A stretch of DNA of 64,000 bases, from the NCBI GenBank assembly GCA_902541365.1, contig CACBQK010000003.1, forward strand, positions 1 through 64,000, written 5' to 3'. This document shows, piece after piece, positions 12,175 through 23,339 of the stretch; positions within the stretch are counted from its first letter, which is position 1, and each line of letters begins with the position of its first letter. This DNA comes from an uncultured SAR86 cluster bacterium (GTDB taxonomy: Bacteria; Pseudomonadota; Gammaproteobacteria; Magnimaribacterales; D2472). Under the pieces are notes generated by a model, which saw only the letters and a list, made by a program, of their open reading frames with translations, was not told the DNA's origin and ran no database searches. The translations under genes were made by a program, and so were the position numbers.

Positions 12175-12352
12175 TTAAAAAGGTTATAGGTTTTTGAGAG
12201 TAACTTAATAAAATATATTAATTACTTTTAATTACTTGCAGTGATCTATGTGTAAAAAAAACTTTTACACAAGAAAATTACATACCAAAGATCATACATA
12301 TCATGTTCTTTAAATTTGGTTACTCGTGTGGGCCTCAAATACAAAATTATTT
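12175..12352 (-). other. 16S-23S internal transcribed spacer without tRNA genes
   Basis: This 178-base spacer holds no tRNA. I looked for the Ile/Ala or Glu tRNAs usual here (GCTCAG, GGTTCGA-type segments) and found none on the transcribed strand. It contains an AT-rich centre, a short hairpin next to the 23S 5' end (TATAACC...GGTTATA), and, next to the 16S 3' end, the 28-base half of the inverted repeat that pairs with the leader upstream of 16S. Confidence 0.85.
12305..12332 (-). repeat. 3' half of the pre-16S processing stalk (inverted repeat)
   Basis: On the complement strand this reads CCCACACGAGTAACCAAA then TTTAAAGAAC. It is the reverse complement of the segment at 13951-13982, so the two halves flank 16S rRNA and can form the long helix normally cut by RNase III during 16S maturation. 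Eighteen consecutive bases pair perfectly, then ten more after a 4-base bulge in the leader half. Confidence 0.85.
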
Positions 12353-13886
<1,534 letters not shown>

Positions 13887-13950
13887 TGATCAATGTGTCA
13901 CGTTTAAAAACTGTGACAAAGTTTTTTATAATTTTCTCGTATTTTGAACA

Positions 13951-13982
13951 CCCACACGAGTAACCAAATATGTTTAAAGAAC
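13951..13982 (-). repeat. 5' half of the pre-16S processing stalk, including a boxA-like element
   Basis: The complement reads TGTTCTTTAAA (13973-13983), a match to the rRNA antitermination boxA (E. coli TGCTCTTTAA), followed by TTTGGTTACTCGTGTGGG. That last block is the exact complement of the one in the 16S-23S spacer. The segment therefore probably serves both as the boxA/NusB recruitment site and as one arm of the RNase III stalk. Confidence 0.8.
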
Positions 13983-13984
13983 AG

Positions 13985-14012
13985 CCGGCTCGCAGCCGGA
14001 AGGTGAATTCTA
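13985..14012 (-). promoter_or_regulatory. rRNA leader hairpin and candidate -10 box
   Basis: Between ilvC and 16S the complement strand has TAGAAT (14007-14012), a plausible -10 hexamer, preceded by AT-rich sequence but no recognisable -35. It is followed by a compact GC-rich hairpin CCGGCT-GCG-AGCCGG (13985-13999) just ahead of boxA. A promoter must lie near here or inside the ilvC end; the exact start is a guess. Confidence 0.35.
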
Positions 14013-14048
14013 CACGTTATTTAAGATAAAAGGAAACACTTTTTTCAG

Positions 14049-15401
<1,353 letters not shown>

Positions 15402-15405
<4 letters not shown>

Positions 15406-17138
15406 GTTTTTTCACCTTTACCTAGCCACATATCTTTTAAGCTTCCGTTAGGAGCAACAAGCATTGGATACACATGCTCATTTGGATCAACATATATATC
15501 AACAAAAACTAACTTATCTTTAATGGCTAATGCTTTAGCAATTCCTTCTTTGAGTTCAGAATTTTTAGTAATTTTAATACCAACATGCCCATAGGATTCT
15601 GCTAGCCCAACAAAATCTGGTAATGAGTCCTCATAGCTAATGGATGAGTGTCTGCCATCATAGTTCATATCCTGCCATTGCTTAACCATGCCGAGGGCAA
15701 GATTATTTATATTAAATATTTTTATCGGTAGTTTATATTGTGAGCATGTTGAGAGTTCTTGTATACACATCTGAATACTTCCTTCTCCAGTAATGCAAAT
15801 TACTTCTTCTTCAGGATAAGCCAGTTTAACTCCCATTGCTGACGGAAGACCAAAACCCATAGTCCCAAGACCACCAGAATTTATCCATTTTCTTGGTTCA
15901 TCAAAGTGATAGTACTGAGCAGCAAACATTTGGTGCTGACCAACATCTGATGTAACAAATGCTTTGCCTTCGGATTCTTGATATATATGTTGCACAGCTG
16001 CCTGAGGTAAAATTGGATACTCATCTGAATCATTCTTGTAGAGTTCATGATTAAGACCATGCTTTTCTTTCCATTCTTTTATTTGCTGATGCCATGGAGA
16101 AAGCTTTTCTCTATTTATTTCATCCTTTCTCGAGCTTAAATAGTTATTAATAGCTTTCAATGAGTCCTTGACTTGCCCAAATACAGCAATATCTGCCTCA
16201 ATTATCTTTGATACTGATGAATGATCTACATCAAAATGAATAACTTTTGCTTTTGGAGCAAACTTCTCTGGCGTGTTAGTAATTCGATCATCAAATCTAG
16301 CTCCCACAGCAATAATTAAGTCAGCATTATGCATTGCCATATTTGCTTGATAAGTTCCATGCATACCCAGCATGCCTAAAAATCTTTTTCCAGTTCCTGG
16401 ATAGACTCCCAAACCCATCAAAGTATTTGTTACTGGAAAATCAAGCAATTCATTTAGCTCTCTTAATTCATCAGATGCGTTACTCGAGATTGTTCCACCG
16501 CCAGCATAAATTACAGGCCTCTCAGCAGTTAGTATTGCATCGACAGCCCGAGAAACTTGATGATTTTCTGGTTTGACAGGAGGATTATAGGATCTGATGT
16601 TAGCTTTTTCAGGATAGTTAAAATCAAATAATTCATCAGGATTTGTTAAATCTTTTGGCACATCAATAACTACAGGGCCTTGTCTTCCGGAAGTTGCTAC
16701 GTGAAAAGCTTCCTTAACAATTTGTGCAATATTTTCTTGTTTATCTACTGTAAAGCTATGTTTTACTATAGGTCTTGATACTCCTATCATGTCTGTCTCT
16801 TGAAAAGCATCAGTTCCAATTAAATGACTTTGCACTTGACCAGATATAACAACCATAGGAATTGAATCCATAAAGGCTGTTGCAATCCCAGTTATTGCAT
16901 TTGTAGCTCCTGGTCCAGAGGTAACCAAAACAACACCGGGCTTGCCAGTAGCTCTTGCGTAACCATCAGCAGCATGTGTTGCACCTTGCTCATGCCTTAC
17001 CAAAATATGTTGCATATCTTTTTGATTAAAGATTGCATCATAGATATGAAGAGCAGCACCCCCAGGGTAACCAAAGATATATTCCACTCCCTCATTTATC
17101 AGGGACTGAATTAATATGTCGTTTCCTGCGATTTTCAT
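15402..17138 (-). CDS. ilvI: Acetolactate synthase large (catalytic) subunit
   Basis: This thiamine-diphosphate enzyme condenses pyruvate with pyruvate or 2-ketobutyrate. Visible features are the N-terminal FGYPGGAALHIYDAIF, the catalytic-Glu segment RHEQGATHAADGYARATGKPGVVLVTSGPGATN, a central FAD-binding domain, and the TPP/magnesium motif GEGSIQMCIQELSTCSQYKLPIKIFNINN ('GDG...N' with GEG here). KQWQDMNYDGRHSS follows. Its 578 residues are normal for IlvB/IlvI/IlvG. It heads an ilvI-ilvH-ilvC operon with 4- and 17-base overlaps. The adjacent small subunit argues for ilvI/ilvB rather than another TPP enzyme. Confidence 0.96.
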
Positions 17139-17171
17139 AATAAAAAACTTTTAGGTTGAGGTTTATACATT

Positions 17172-17193
17172 AAAATCGCTTGTAAAAACAAGC
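17172..17193 (-). terminator. Weak candidate terminator after rluD
   Basis: Between the rluD stop and the ilvI start, the complement strand has a 6-bp stem GCTTGT/ACAAGC with a 4-base loop (17178-17193), followed by GATTTTAA. The T-tract is short, so termination would be inefficient. The same spacer must also hold the ilvI promoter. Confidence 0.4.
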
Positions 17194-17205
17194 TTTTTAG
17201 AATAT

Positions 17206-18147
17206 TTAAGAAATATTAAATTTTTCCAAAGTTGTTATCAATTCTTTAAAATCTTTTGGAATCTCGCTCTCAAATTCAAGGTAATCTTCACTATATGGCA
17301 ATTTAAATCCTATTTTATGTGCATGAAGAGCTTGTCTTGGAAAAGATCTTATAAAATCTTTAAGCTCATCTGGCGTATCTTTGGCAATAATTTTTCTTGT
17401 ATTGTAGGTCTTATCTCCTATTATAGGGAGCTTCTTGTGGGCTAAATGAGTTCTTATTTGATGAGTTCTGCCAGTTTCTATCTCAACATCAAGCAGCGAG
17501 TAACCTCCATAACTATCAATACTCTTTACATGGGTGATAGCTTCTTTTCCATCTTCTCTGCATGTCATTTTGGTTCTGTTATTTTTATCCCTGCCAATAG
17601 GTATATCTATTTCAAGATTACCTCTAAGTGTTCCAATCACCAGAGCCCTATAGTTTTTCTTCACTCTTCTAGATTGAAGAAGATCTATAAAATAAAGTCT
17701 GAATTTTTCATTCTTGGCCACAACCAATAATCCAGATGTATCTTTATCTAGACGATGCACTATTCCAGCTCTTGGAAGTTCTTCAAGTTTGGGAAACTTG
17801 AAAAGCAAACCATTGGCTAATGTTCCACTAGAAATGCCAGCTCCAGGATGAATTACTAGATTTATAGGTTTATCAACAATCAAGAAATCATTTGTCTCAT
17901 GCAACACGCTAAAATCGATATTCTCAGGACACCATTCTGTTGAAACTTCATTTACTGGATTTACTTCAATTTCATCATCGAGACTTACCTTTTCTCTTGG
18001 AGAAGCAATTTCTCCATTTAAGAGAATATTTCCACTTAAAATCCACTCTTTTAATTTAGTTCTTGAAAACTCTTCGAATAAAATTGATGTTGCTTTATCA
18101 AGTCTCAAATTTATTAAATCCTTTGAAACTTTTTTTGTTGTTGACAT
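17206..18147 (-). CDS. rluD: 23S rRNA pseudouridine synthase RluD
   Basis: RluD makes the pseudouridines of 23S helix 69 (1911, 1915, 1917). The N-terminal S4 domain (NLRLDKATSILFEEFSRTKLKEWILSGNILLNGE) is followed by the catalytic RluA-family core with RAGIVHRLDKDTSGLLVVAKN, which contains the active-site Asp. LDVEIETGRTHQIRTHLAHKKLPIIGDKTYN and FPRQALHAHKIGF are the other conserved blocks. The length of 313 residues is normal. It is divergent from bamD with a 51-base gap, the same arrangement as in E. coli, which supports RluD over RluA or RluC. RlmH, which methylates position 1915 after RluD, is also in the window. Confidence 0.94.
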   Translation of the reverse strand: MSTTKKVSKDLINLRLDKATSILFEEFSRTKLKEWILSGNILLNGEIASPREKVSLDDEIEVNPVNEVSTEWCPENIDFSVLHETNDFLIVDKPINLVIHPGAGISSGTLANGLLFKFPKLEELPRAGIVHRLDKDTSGLLVVAKNEKFRLYFIDLLQSRRVKKNYRALVIGTLRGNLEIDIPIGRDKNNRTKMTCREDGKEAITHVKSIDSYGGYSLLDVEIETGRTHQIRTHLAHKKLPIIGDKTYNTRKIIAKDTPDELKDFIRSFPRQALHAHKIGFKLPYSEDYLEFESEIPKDFKELITTLEKFNIS

Positions 18148-18198
18148 AATGAACTTTTTTTAAGATTTATAATCAAATATTAGAGTAAAATAACACCC

Positions 18199-19044
18199 AT
18201 GAATAGAAATCCTAAAAATATTTTATTTCTCTCGATTGCGTTAACATGTGCATTAAGCATTACATCTTGCAGTAAGGATCAAGCAGAGATTGAAAGACCA
18301 GAAAAAGTATATTACGACCAAGCACAAAGAAGAATAAAAGTTAATAATTATTTTGGTGCAATCGAATCTTTGCAGAGAATAGAAACTCAATATCCGTTTG
18401 GTAAGTATGCTGAGCAAGCCCAAGTTGAATTAGTTTATTGTTATTTTATGAATGGAGAAACCGAAGCTGCTCACTCCGCAGCTGAGAGGTTTATTAGGCT
18501 TCATCCAAGACATCCAAACATAGATTATGCATATTTTATGAAGGGTTTATCGAGTTATACCAGAGATGCTGGTCTTCTAGCTAGAGTAACAAATACTGAT
18601 CTTTCATCGCGAGATGTATCGGGAGCAAAATTAGCATTTTCTGAATTAACAGAATTTCTGACAAGATTCCCAGATAGCCAATACTCTCCATATGCCAAAA
18701 AAAGACTCATTTATTTAAGAAATCTTGTTGCAAGTAATGAGCTTGCAGCTGCAGATTACTACATTACTAGGAAAGCATACGTAGCGGCTATAAGACGTGC
18801 ATCTTATGTTTTAGAAAATATCCCTAATTCAAATCAAAATCATAGAGCTCTTCAACTTTTAAAAACATCTTATGAAGAGCTTGGATATACTGATCTAGCA
18901 AAAGATACTGAAAAATTGATAGCTTTAAATCCTCCTCCTCCAAATTCGGAGGTATCAGATGGATCCTTCCTGCAAAATATTCCGTTGCCAAACTCTTTAC
19001 CACTTATCATAGGTGGAACTATTCTTTCAGGTGCAATAAATTAA
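18199..19044 (+). CDS. bamD: Outer-membrane assembly lipoprotein BamD
   Basis: BamD is the TPR lipoprotein of the BAM complex that inserts beta-barrels. The N-terminus is a lipoprotein signal ending in ITSCSKDQ, giving a lipidated Cys after about 26 residues. Then come TPR repeats: YDQAQRRIKVNNYFGAIESLQRIETQYPFGKYAEQAQVELVYCYFMNGE, AERFIRLHPRHPNIDYAYFMKGLSSY, and FSELTEFLTRFPDSQYSPYAKKRLIYLRN. The 'yp.s.ya..a' spacing is typical. At 281 residues it is slightly longer than the usual 240-260, with a Pro-rich, then hydrophobic tail (PPPPNSEV...LPLIIGGTILSG) that I cannot place. It is divergent from rluD and followed directly by the PP0621-type gene. Confidence 0.94.
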   Translation: MNRNPKNILFLSIALTCALSITSCSKDQAEIERPEKVYYDQAQRRIKVNNYFGAIESLQRIETQYPFGKYAEQAQVELVYCYFMNGETEAAHSAAERFIRLHPRHPNIDYAYFMKGLSSYTRDAGLLARVTNTDLSSRDVSGAKLAFSELTEFLTRFPDSQYSPYAKKRLIYLRNLVASNELAAADYYITRKAYVAAIRRASYVLENIPNSNQNHRALQLLKTSYEELGYTDLAKDTEKLIALNPPPPNSEVSDGSFLQNIPLPNSLPLIIGGTILSGAIN

Positions 19045-19233
19045 TTGAAGTTACTTGCTCCTTTGCTTGTAATAACTTTTTTTTTAATAAGATATCTTTT
19101 TAAATTAAATAAAGATGATCGCATGCCCAGAAACGAAATGGATTTATGTATCAACTGTGGAACTTTTGTTTCAAAAGATTTAGCAATTAAAAAAGGTAAA
19201 AATATTTACTGCTCTGAAAAATGTATTAGGTAG
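19045..19233 (+). CDS. PP0621-type small membrane protein with Cys4 zinc-ribbon-like motif
   Basis: This 62-residue protein starts at a TTG right after the bamD stop. One hydrophobic N-terminal helix (LLAPLLVITFFLIRYLF) is followed by a short cytoplasmic part with CINC and CSEKC (Cys35, Cys38, Cys56, Cys60) that could hold one zinc. The plan of one TM helix, a basic linker and a 'C.hCg....ea...g..yCs..H' end is that of the PP0621 family of pseudomonads and other gammaproteobacteria. Its function is unknown. Its last 8 bases overlap the convergent RND pump gene. The match is from memory of the family pattern. Confidence 0.72.
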   Translation: MKLLAPLLVITFFLIRYLFKLNKDDRMPRNEMDLCINCGTFVSKDLAIKKGKNIYCSEKCIR

Positions 19234-22200
19234 TACTCGGTATTTTTCTTAAAATCATAAACATTGTAGGAATATAAAATAAGGCTATGAGAGATGCTCC
19301 TATAACTCCAACAGACATTGCCCATGCTAATGGTTGGAAGAAAATACTTGTTAGAATCAGAGGAAATAATCCTCCAATTGTCGTAGCTGTTGTTGTAACA
19401 ATGTGCCTTGTGGCTCTGGTAACTGTCTGAATTACACCATTCAAATCGTAGTCATACTTTTTGGAATCTTCCTCAAGAGCTGCAAGCACAACAATAGAAT
19501 CATTTATTGCAAGTCCAGCTAAACCTATGGCTCCAACTAATCCAATAAAACCAAAATTCTGCATTCCAACGACCAATCCTAATATTGCTAAACCCAGGCA
19601 TAATACTGCAACGGAAGATATCAAAAGTGTCTGTCTAAATGAATTTAAAGCGAAAACCAGTCCAACAAGAATTAAAATAAAAAAAACAATTGCTGAAGCA
19701 AATAATTGTGCATTAGATTCCGCGCTTTCAGCAGCTTCTCCTGCTTGTTCAAGCTTATATCCTATAGGAAGGCTCTCTTTAAATTTGATAATATCTTCAC
19801 GAAGAAATTCTTCGGATACAGATGGAAGAGATCTTGGCCATGTCCATGCAGAAACTCCATTCTCTCTTTCACCTTTATATCTAGAAAATGCACCAAGCTT
19901 TCTTGTAAGCTTAATATCAGAAAAATTTTCAATATATTCAGCTCTATTATTACTAGAAATTGATAAAAGAGATGCTTGAGATATATCTGAAGCAGCTTCT
20001 TGTTCTCTTTTTAGTCTAATAGGTAATTCTTTTTTACCATCAAGCATGGTTCCAATAATTGCTCCATTACTCGCAAAGCTTATCTCATTAATCAATGAAT
20101 CCATGTCGCTAGATGAATATGCAATACTTGAATTATCAAAATCTATTTCAAGATTTGTTTCATATTCATTTGATTGAGAGCGAGTTAAATACACATCTGG
20201 TGCTCTACTTAATATAAGCTCTAACCTGTCTCCAAGTTCTGTCAAAATAAATTGATCCTCACCCATAATTCTATATTCAATATCTGCAAAAACTGGAGGG
20301 CCTGAGGAGAATTGATCAACTATAATTCTTACTTCAGGATTATTATTAACTAAATCTTTGGCAATCATGTCGATGTTATTTTCCATCGTCCAATAACTAG
20401 AAGTAAAATAAACTGCGTTTGCTTCATTATTGCTTCCTAGCTCGCTATTTCCTCCAACAACATTTCCAAGGATTCTTGGAAGTTTTCTTCCAACAAACCA
20501 AAAATCATTCTCAATAAAATCATATTTAGAGAGTTGCTCTCTAATATCTTTGACTTTCTCAATTGTTGCATTAACTGAACTATTGTTAGGTAACTCGACT
20601 CTCACTTGAAACATATTCCTATCATTTGCTGGAAAAAAGTCCCTATCAAGAGTGCTAAATAACAATAAACCAAGTAATGGCATTGAAAAAGATACCAAAA
20701 AAGCTCTTCTTGGTTTTGATAAAGCCCAAAATAGAGCAGATCTGTAATACTCATAGAGCTTTTTACTAGAGAAGCCCTGATTAAAATAATCTGAAGAAAA
20801 AATTGGCATCTTCTCCAGATAATGAAGTGTTGGAAGAACAACAGTTAGGGAAAGAAAAAGTGACGATGTTACAGCCATAATTAGCGTTTTTGCCATGCCC
20901 CCAACATACTCATTACTAGGCCCCTCTCCAACTGCTATTGGCATAAAGGCTAATGCAGTTGTTGCTGTAGCTGCTAACAAAGGCATAAATAAATGTTTTA
21001 CAGACTTAAAGATTGCCTGTTTTGAGCTAAGCCCATCAAGTCTTCTATATCTGTAGTCCTCAACAACAATGATTGCATTGTCTATCAAGAGACCTAAAGC
21101 AATTATCATACCAACTGTTGAGGTTTGATGAAGTGGCAGTCCTGTCATCTGACAAATAAATAAGACAGAGCACAGTGTTAAGGGAAGAATCAACGCTACC
21201 AATACTGCTGACCTTAAACCCAATAAAAATGCACTTAGTGCAAGCACTAAAAAAAGCGCAAAACCAATACTCGAAGTTAACTCATCGAATCTTTTTTCAA
21301 CATAAAAAGACTCTTCATATATTGATGAAACATAAATTTCTTCTGGAAGATCTTTTTTAAAGTTTTCCACAACTTTATTTGCTCTGGAAACATATTCATC
21401 TATTCTTTGATTAAATGAACCTGTTACTTGAACAATAACTGAAGGATTTCCATCAACAATCGAAAAACTTTCTATTGGAGTAACAGCCTGTTGAGAAATG
21501 CTTGCTATATCAGACAGCTTGACTAGCTGAGAATCATATTTTGCAATAGGTAAATCCTCAAGTTGAGAGATTGTTTTAAGGTTATCTTTAGGCTTTATTA
21601 AAATTTCTTCATCTTTATTAGAAATTAAACCTACAGATCTTTTGTTATCAAATGAGGCGAGCGAATTTGATAAATTTTGTAATGAAATTCCAAGATTAGA
21701 TAACTTTCTTGTATCTACCTCAACTAAAATTTCTTCATTAGCCTCACCATGAATCTCAACTTCTTCTGTTGATCCAAGGTATGCAAGTTTTCTTTTTAAT
21801 TGCTCAGCCAATCTAGACATTAGTATTAAAGGAGCTTCGCCACTTCCTCTCCACTGAATAGAATAAAGAGCAGATATTGGTGGGCCAGAGTTTCGGCTAA
21901 GCTCAAGCCTAGCATTATCAGGGATCTCTTGTTCAGTAAGATCAATCTTATCTTGTACTTCACTCCAAACCTTTTCAACTAAATCAAATGAGACTTCATC
22001 TTTAAGCTCTACAAGGGTTGTAGCAGATCCCTGCCTCAAATTTGAATTTAGATTTCTTATTTCTGGTATTTCTCTTAAGTTAATTTCAAGAATCTCTGTT
22101 ATTTGAGTTTCTATTCGTTCTGGTGTCGCACCTGGATAGACTTGAATTATTACTCCCCATCTCTCTGCCAGCTCAGGCATTTCTTGTCTAGGAATGTTAT

Positions 22201-22288
22201 TAAAGCCAGAATAACCAACTAAAAGAAAAAATATCAAGGTTAGAATAAGTATTCTAGGTCTCTCAAGGAAAACTTTAATTAGGCTCAT
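19226..22288 (-). CDS. RND-family efflux pump, inner-membrane permease (AcrB/HAE1-like)
   Basis: This is a proton-driven tripartite efflux pump subunit, about 1,020 residues from the start I prefer. It has the RND plan: TM1 in MSLIKVFLERPRILILTLIFF, a periplasmic porter loop (NIPRQEMPELAERWGVIIQVYPGATPERIETQI), a TM2-TM6 block with the TM4 motif GLLIDNAIIVVEDYRYRR, then a second loop and a TM8-TM12 block with GLAINDSIVVLAAL. TM4 has Asp-Asn where AcrB has Asp-Asp, as in many RND relatives. The ORF track starts 15 codons earlier, inside the adaptor gene, but the Met at 22288 leaves a 4-base gap and begins like other RND pumps. No outer-membrane factor is adjacent. The substrate is unknown. Confidence 0.9.
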   Translation of the reverse strand: MSLIKVFLERPRILILTLIFFLLVGYSGFNNIPRQEMPELAERWGVIIQVYPGATPERIETQITEILEINLREIPEIRNLNSNLRQGSATTLVELKDEVSFDLVEKVWSEVQDKIDLTEQEIPDNARLELSRNSGPPISALYSIQWRGSGEAPLILMSRLAEQLKRKLAYLGSTEEVEIHGEANEEILVEVDTRKLSNLGISLQNLSNSLASFDNKRSVGLISNKDEEILIKPKDNLKTISQLEDLPIAKYDSQLVKLSDIASISQQAVTPIESFSIVDGNPSVIVQVTGSFNQRIDEYVSRANKVVENFKKDLPEEIYVSSIYEESFYVEKRFDELTSSIGFALFLVLALSAFLLGLRSAVLVALILPLTLCSVLFICQMTGLPLHQTSTVGMIIALGLLIDNAIIVVEDYRYRRLDGLSSKQAIFKSVKHLFMPLLAATATTALAFMPIAVGEGPSNEYVGGMAKTLIMAVTSSLFLSLTVVLPTLHYLEKMPIFSSDYFNQGFSSKKLYEYYRSALFWALSKPRRAFLVSFSMPLLGLLLFSTLDRDFFPANDRNMFQVRVELPNNSSVNATIEKVKDIREQLSKYDFIENDFWFVGRKLPRILGNVVGGNSELGSNNEANAVYFTSSYWTMENNIDMIAKDLVNNNPEVRIIVDQFSSGPPVFADIEYRIMGEDQFILTELGDRLELILSRAPDVYLTRSQSNEYETNLEIDFDNSSIAYSSSDMDSLINEISFASNGAIIGTMLDGKKELPIRLKREQEAASDISQASLLSISSNNRAEYIENFSDIKLTRKLGAFSRYKGERENGVSAWTWPRSLPSVSEEFLREDIIKFKESLPIGYKLEQAGEAAESAESNAQLFASAIVFFILILVGLVFALNSFRQTLLISSVAVLCLGLAILGLVVGMQNFGFIGLVGAIGLAGLAINDSIVVLAALEEDSKKYDYDLNGVIQTVTRATRHIVTTTATTIGGLFPLILTSIFFQPLAWAMSVGVIGASLIALFYIPTMFMILRKIPSTT

Positions 22289-22292
22289 ATTT

Positions 22293-23285
22293 CTAGAGAG
22301 TTTGTCCCTCAATGATCTTTGATAAACCTCCAAGGAGAACTAAATCACCATCTTTTAGGGTGCCTGATACATAAGCATAATTATTTTCAAAATGTACAAT
22401 TTGAACTAAATCTCTTTCAACCTTATTTAATCCGTCATTTGACAGTGTAAAGACTGACCAGAGGCCTTGTTCAGACTGTGATAATGAATTTATAGGAAGC
22501 CATATACCCTCTTCATTTTTTTTAATCTTTATTATCAAATCAATAACTGATCCGGGAATAAAAAAATCATTAAACTCAAAGATTGCCAATCTGCTATTAG
22601 ATCCACTTGCTGACATTGGAGCTAATCTCTTGAATTTACCAAAAACCTTTTTTTGACCTATCTCAAAAGCATAGTCATTTGATACTTCAAAATTAGTAAT
22701 GAGATTTTCAGGAATAGAAACATGGGCTTCAACTTTATTAGCATCAAGTATTTCTAATATTGGATTACTTCCATTTATTACTGTTCCTTCATCAACAAAT
22801 CTATTTTGGATAAAGCCATCATAAGGAGCTCTCAAAATGGTTTGAGATTTTTTCACTTCAAAAAACTTTACTTGAGATTTTGCTACTAAATATTCAGATT
22901 TTGCTTCATCAAAGTCTTGAATTGAGATAAAACCTTTTTTTCTTAAATCCTCAAATCTATTTAAAACTTGATTGGCTAAATCTAATCTGGCAATTGCCTG
23001 CTCAAGATTTGCATTTACTTCGCTGTCATCTAGTTTCGCAAGAACATCATCTTTTTTTACTCTGTCTCCAATATCTACATAGATTGACAAAATTCTTCCG
23101 GTAATTTCAAAAGCTATCTTTGATTGCTGAAAAGGAAGAAGCTCGCCTGGAAGATTTTTAGAGATTTCATATGACTGACTAGTTTTTACTTCAAGCACTT
23201 CAAGCTGCTTATCAGCATATAGTGAAAAAGACAGGGAAATCCCTATCAAAAAGATGGTTTTGCAAAAATGCTTATAAGTTGTCAT
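22293..23285 (-). CDS. RND efflux periplasmic adaptor (HlyD/AcrA family)
   Basis: This is the membrane-fusion subunit linking the RND pump to an outer-membrane channel. The N-terminus has a signal peptide (FCKTIFLIGISLSFSLYADK) without a lipobox Cys. A lipoyl half (ISIYVDIGDRVKKDDVLAKLDDSEVNANLEQA), a coiled-coil hairpin (LDLANQVLNRFEDLRKKGFISIQDFDEAKSEY) and the returning lipoyl half (ILRAPYDGFIQNRFVDEGTVI) follow. At 330 residues it is compact. It is the first gene of a two-gene operon with the pump and is divergent from the TetR regulator, whose operators overlap its promoter. Confidence 0.92.
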   Translation of the reverse strand: MTTYKHFCKTIFLIGISLSFSLYADKQLEVLEVKTSQSYEISKNLPGELLPFQQSKIAFEITGRILSIYVDIGDRVKKDDVLAKLDDSEVNANLEQAIARLDLANQVLNRFEDLRKKGFISIQDFDEAKSEYLVAKSQVKFFEVKKSQTILRAPYDGFIQNRFVDEGTVINGSNPILEILDANKVEAHVSIPENLITNFEVSNDYAFEIGQKKVFGKFKRLAPMSASGSNSRLAIFEFNDFFIPGSVIDLIIKIKKNEEGIWLPINSLSQSEQGLWSVFTLSNDGLNKVERDLVQIVHFENNYAYVSGTLKDGDLVLLGGLSKIIEGQTL

Positions 23286-23288
23286 AAT

Positions 23289-23303
23289 GTTAACGTTGTA
23301 AAC
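23289..23303. promoter_or_regulatory. TetR operator copy 1
   Basis: GTTAACGTTGTAAAC is an imperfect palindrome of the form GTTnACnnnGTnAAC. It lies around the predicted transcription start of the adaptor gene and is matched by a second copy 18 bases further on. Both are embedded in a larger inverted repeat whose outer ends are CATAATGTT and AACATTATG. Confidence 0.72.
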
Positions 23304-23307
23304 ATGG

Positions 23308-23335
23308 ATTATATATTATAAGTTAACACTGTCAA
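23308..23335 (-). promoter_or_regulatory. Near-consensus sigma-70 promoter of the RND adaptor-pump operon
   Basis: On the complement strand there is a perfect -35 TTGACA (23330-23335), a 16-base spacer and a perfect -10 TATAAT (23308-23313). The start would fall near 23301, about 16 bases before the adaptor ATG. The -35 lies inside operator copy 2 and the start point inside operator copy 1, which fits repression by the divergent TetR protein. In the other direction, TTAACG and TATTAT with an 18-base spacer could serve the regulator gene. Confidence 0.75.
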
Positions 23336-23336
23336 C
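23322..23336. promoter_or_regulatory. TetR operator copy 2
   Basis: GTTAACACTGTCAAC has the same GTTnACnnnGTnAAC pattern as copy 1 and covers the -35 box of the pump promoter. It ends 3 bases before the ATG of the regulator gene. Confidence 0.72.
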
Positions 23337-23339
23337 ATT

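Noticed and set aside
19461-19979. 172-residue ORF on the + strand
   Set aside because: It is antisense to the RND pump gene; its open frame reflects the codon pattern of the real gene, and it has no start signal or recognisable motif.
22289-22333. Longer start of the RND pump given by the ORF track
   Set aside because: It would overlap the adaptor gene and add residues unlike RND pumps; Met at 22288 gives the standard beginning.
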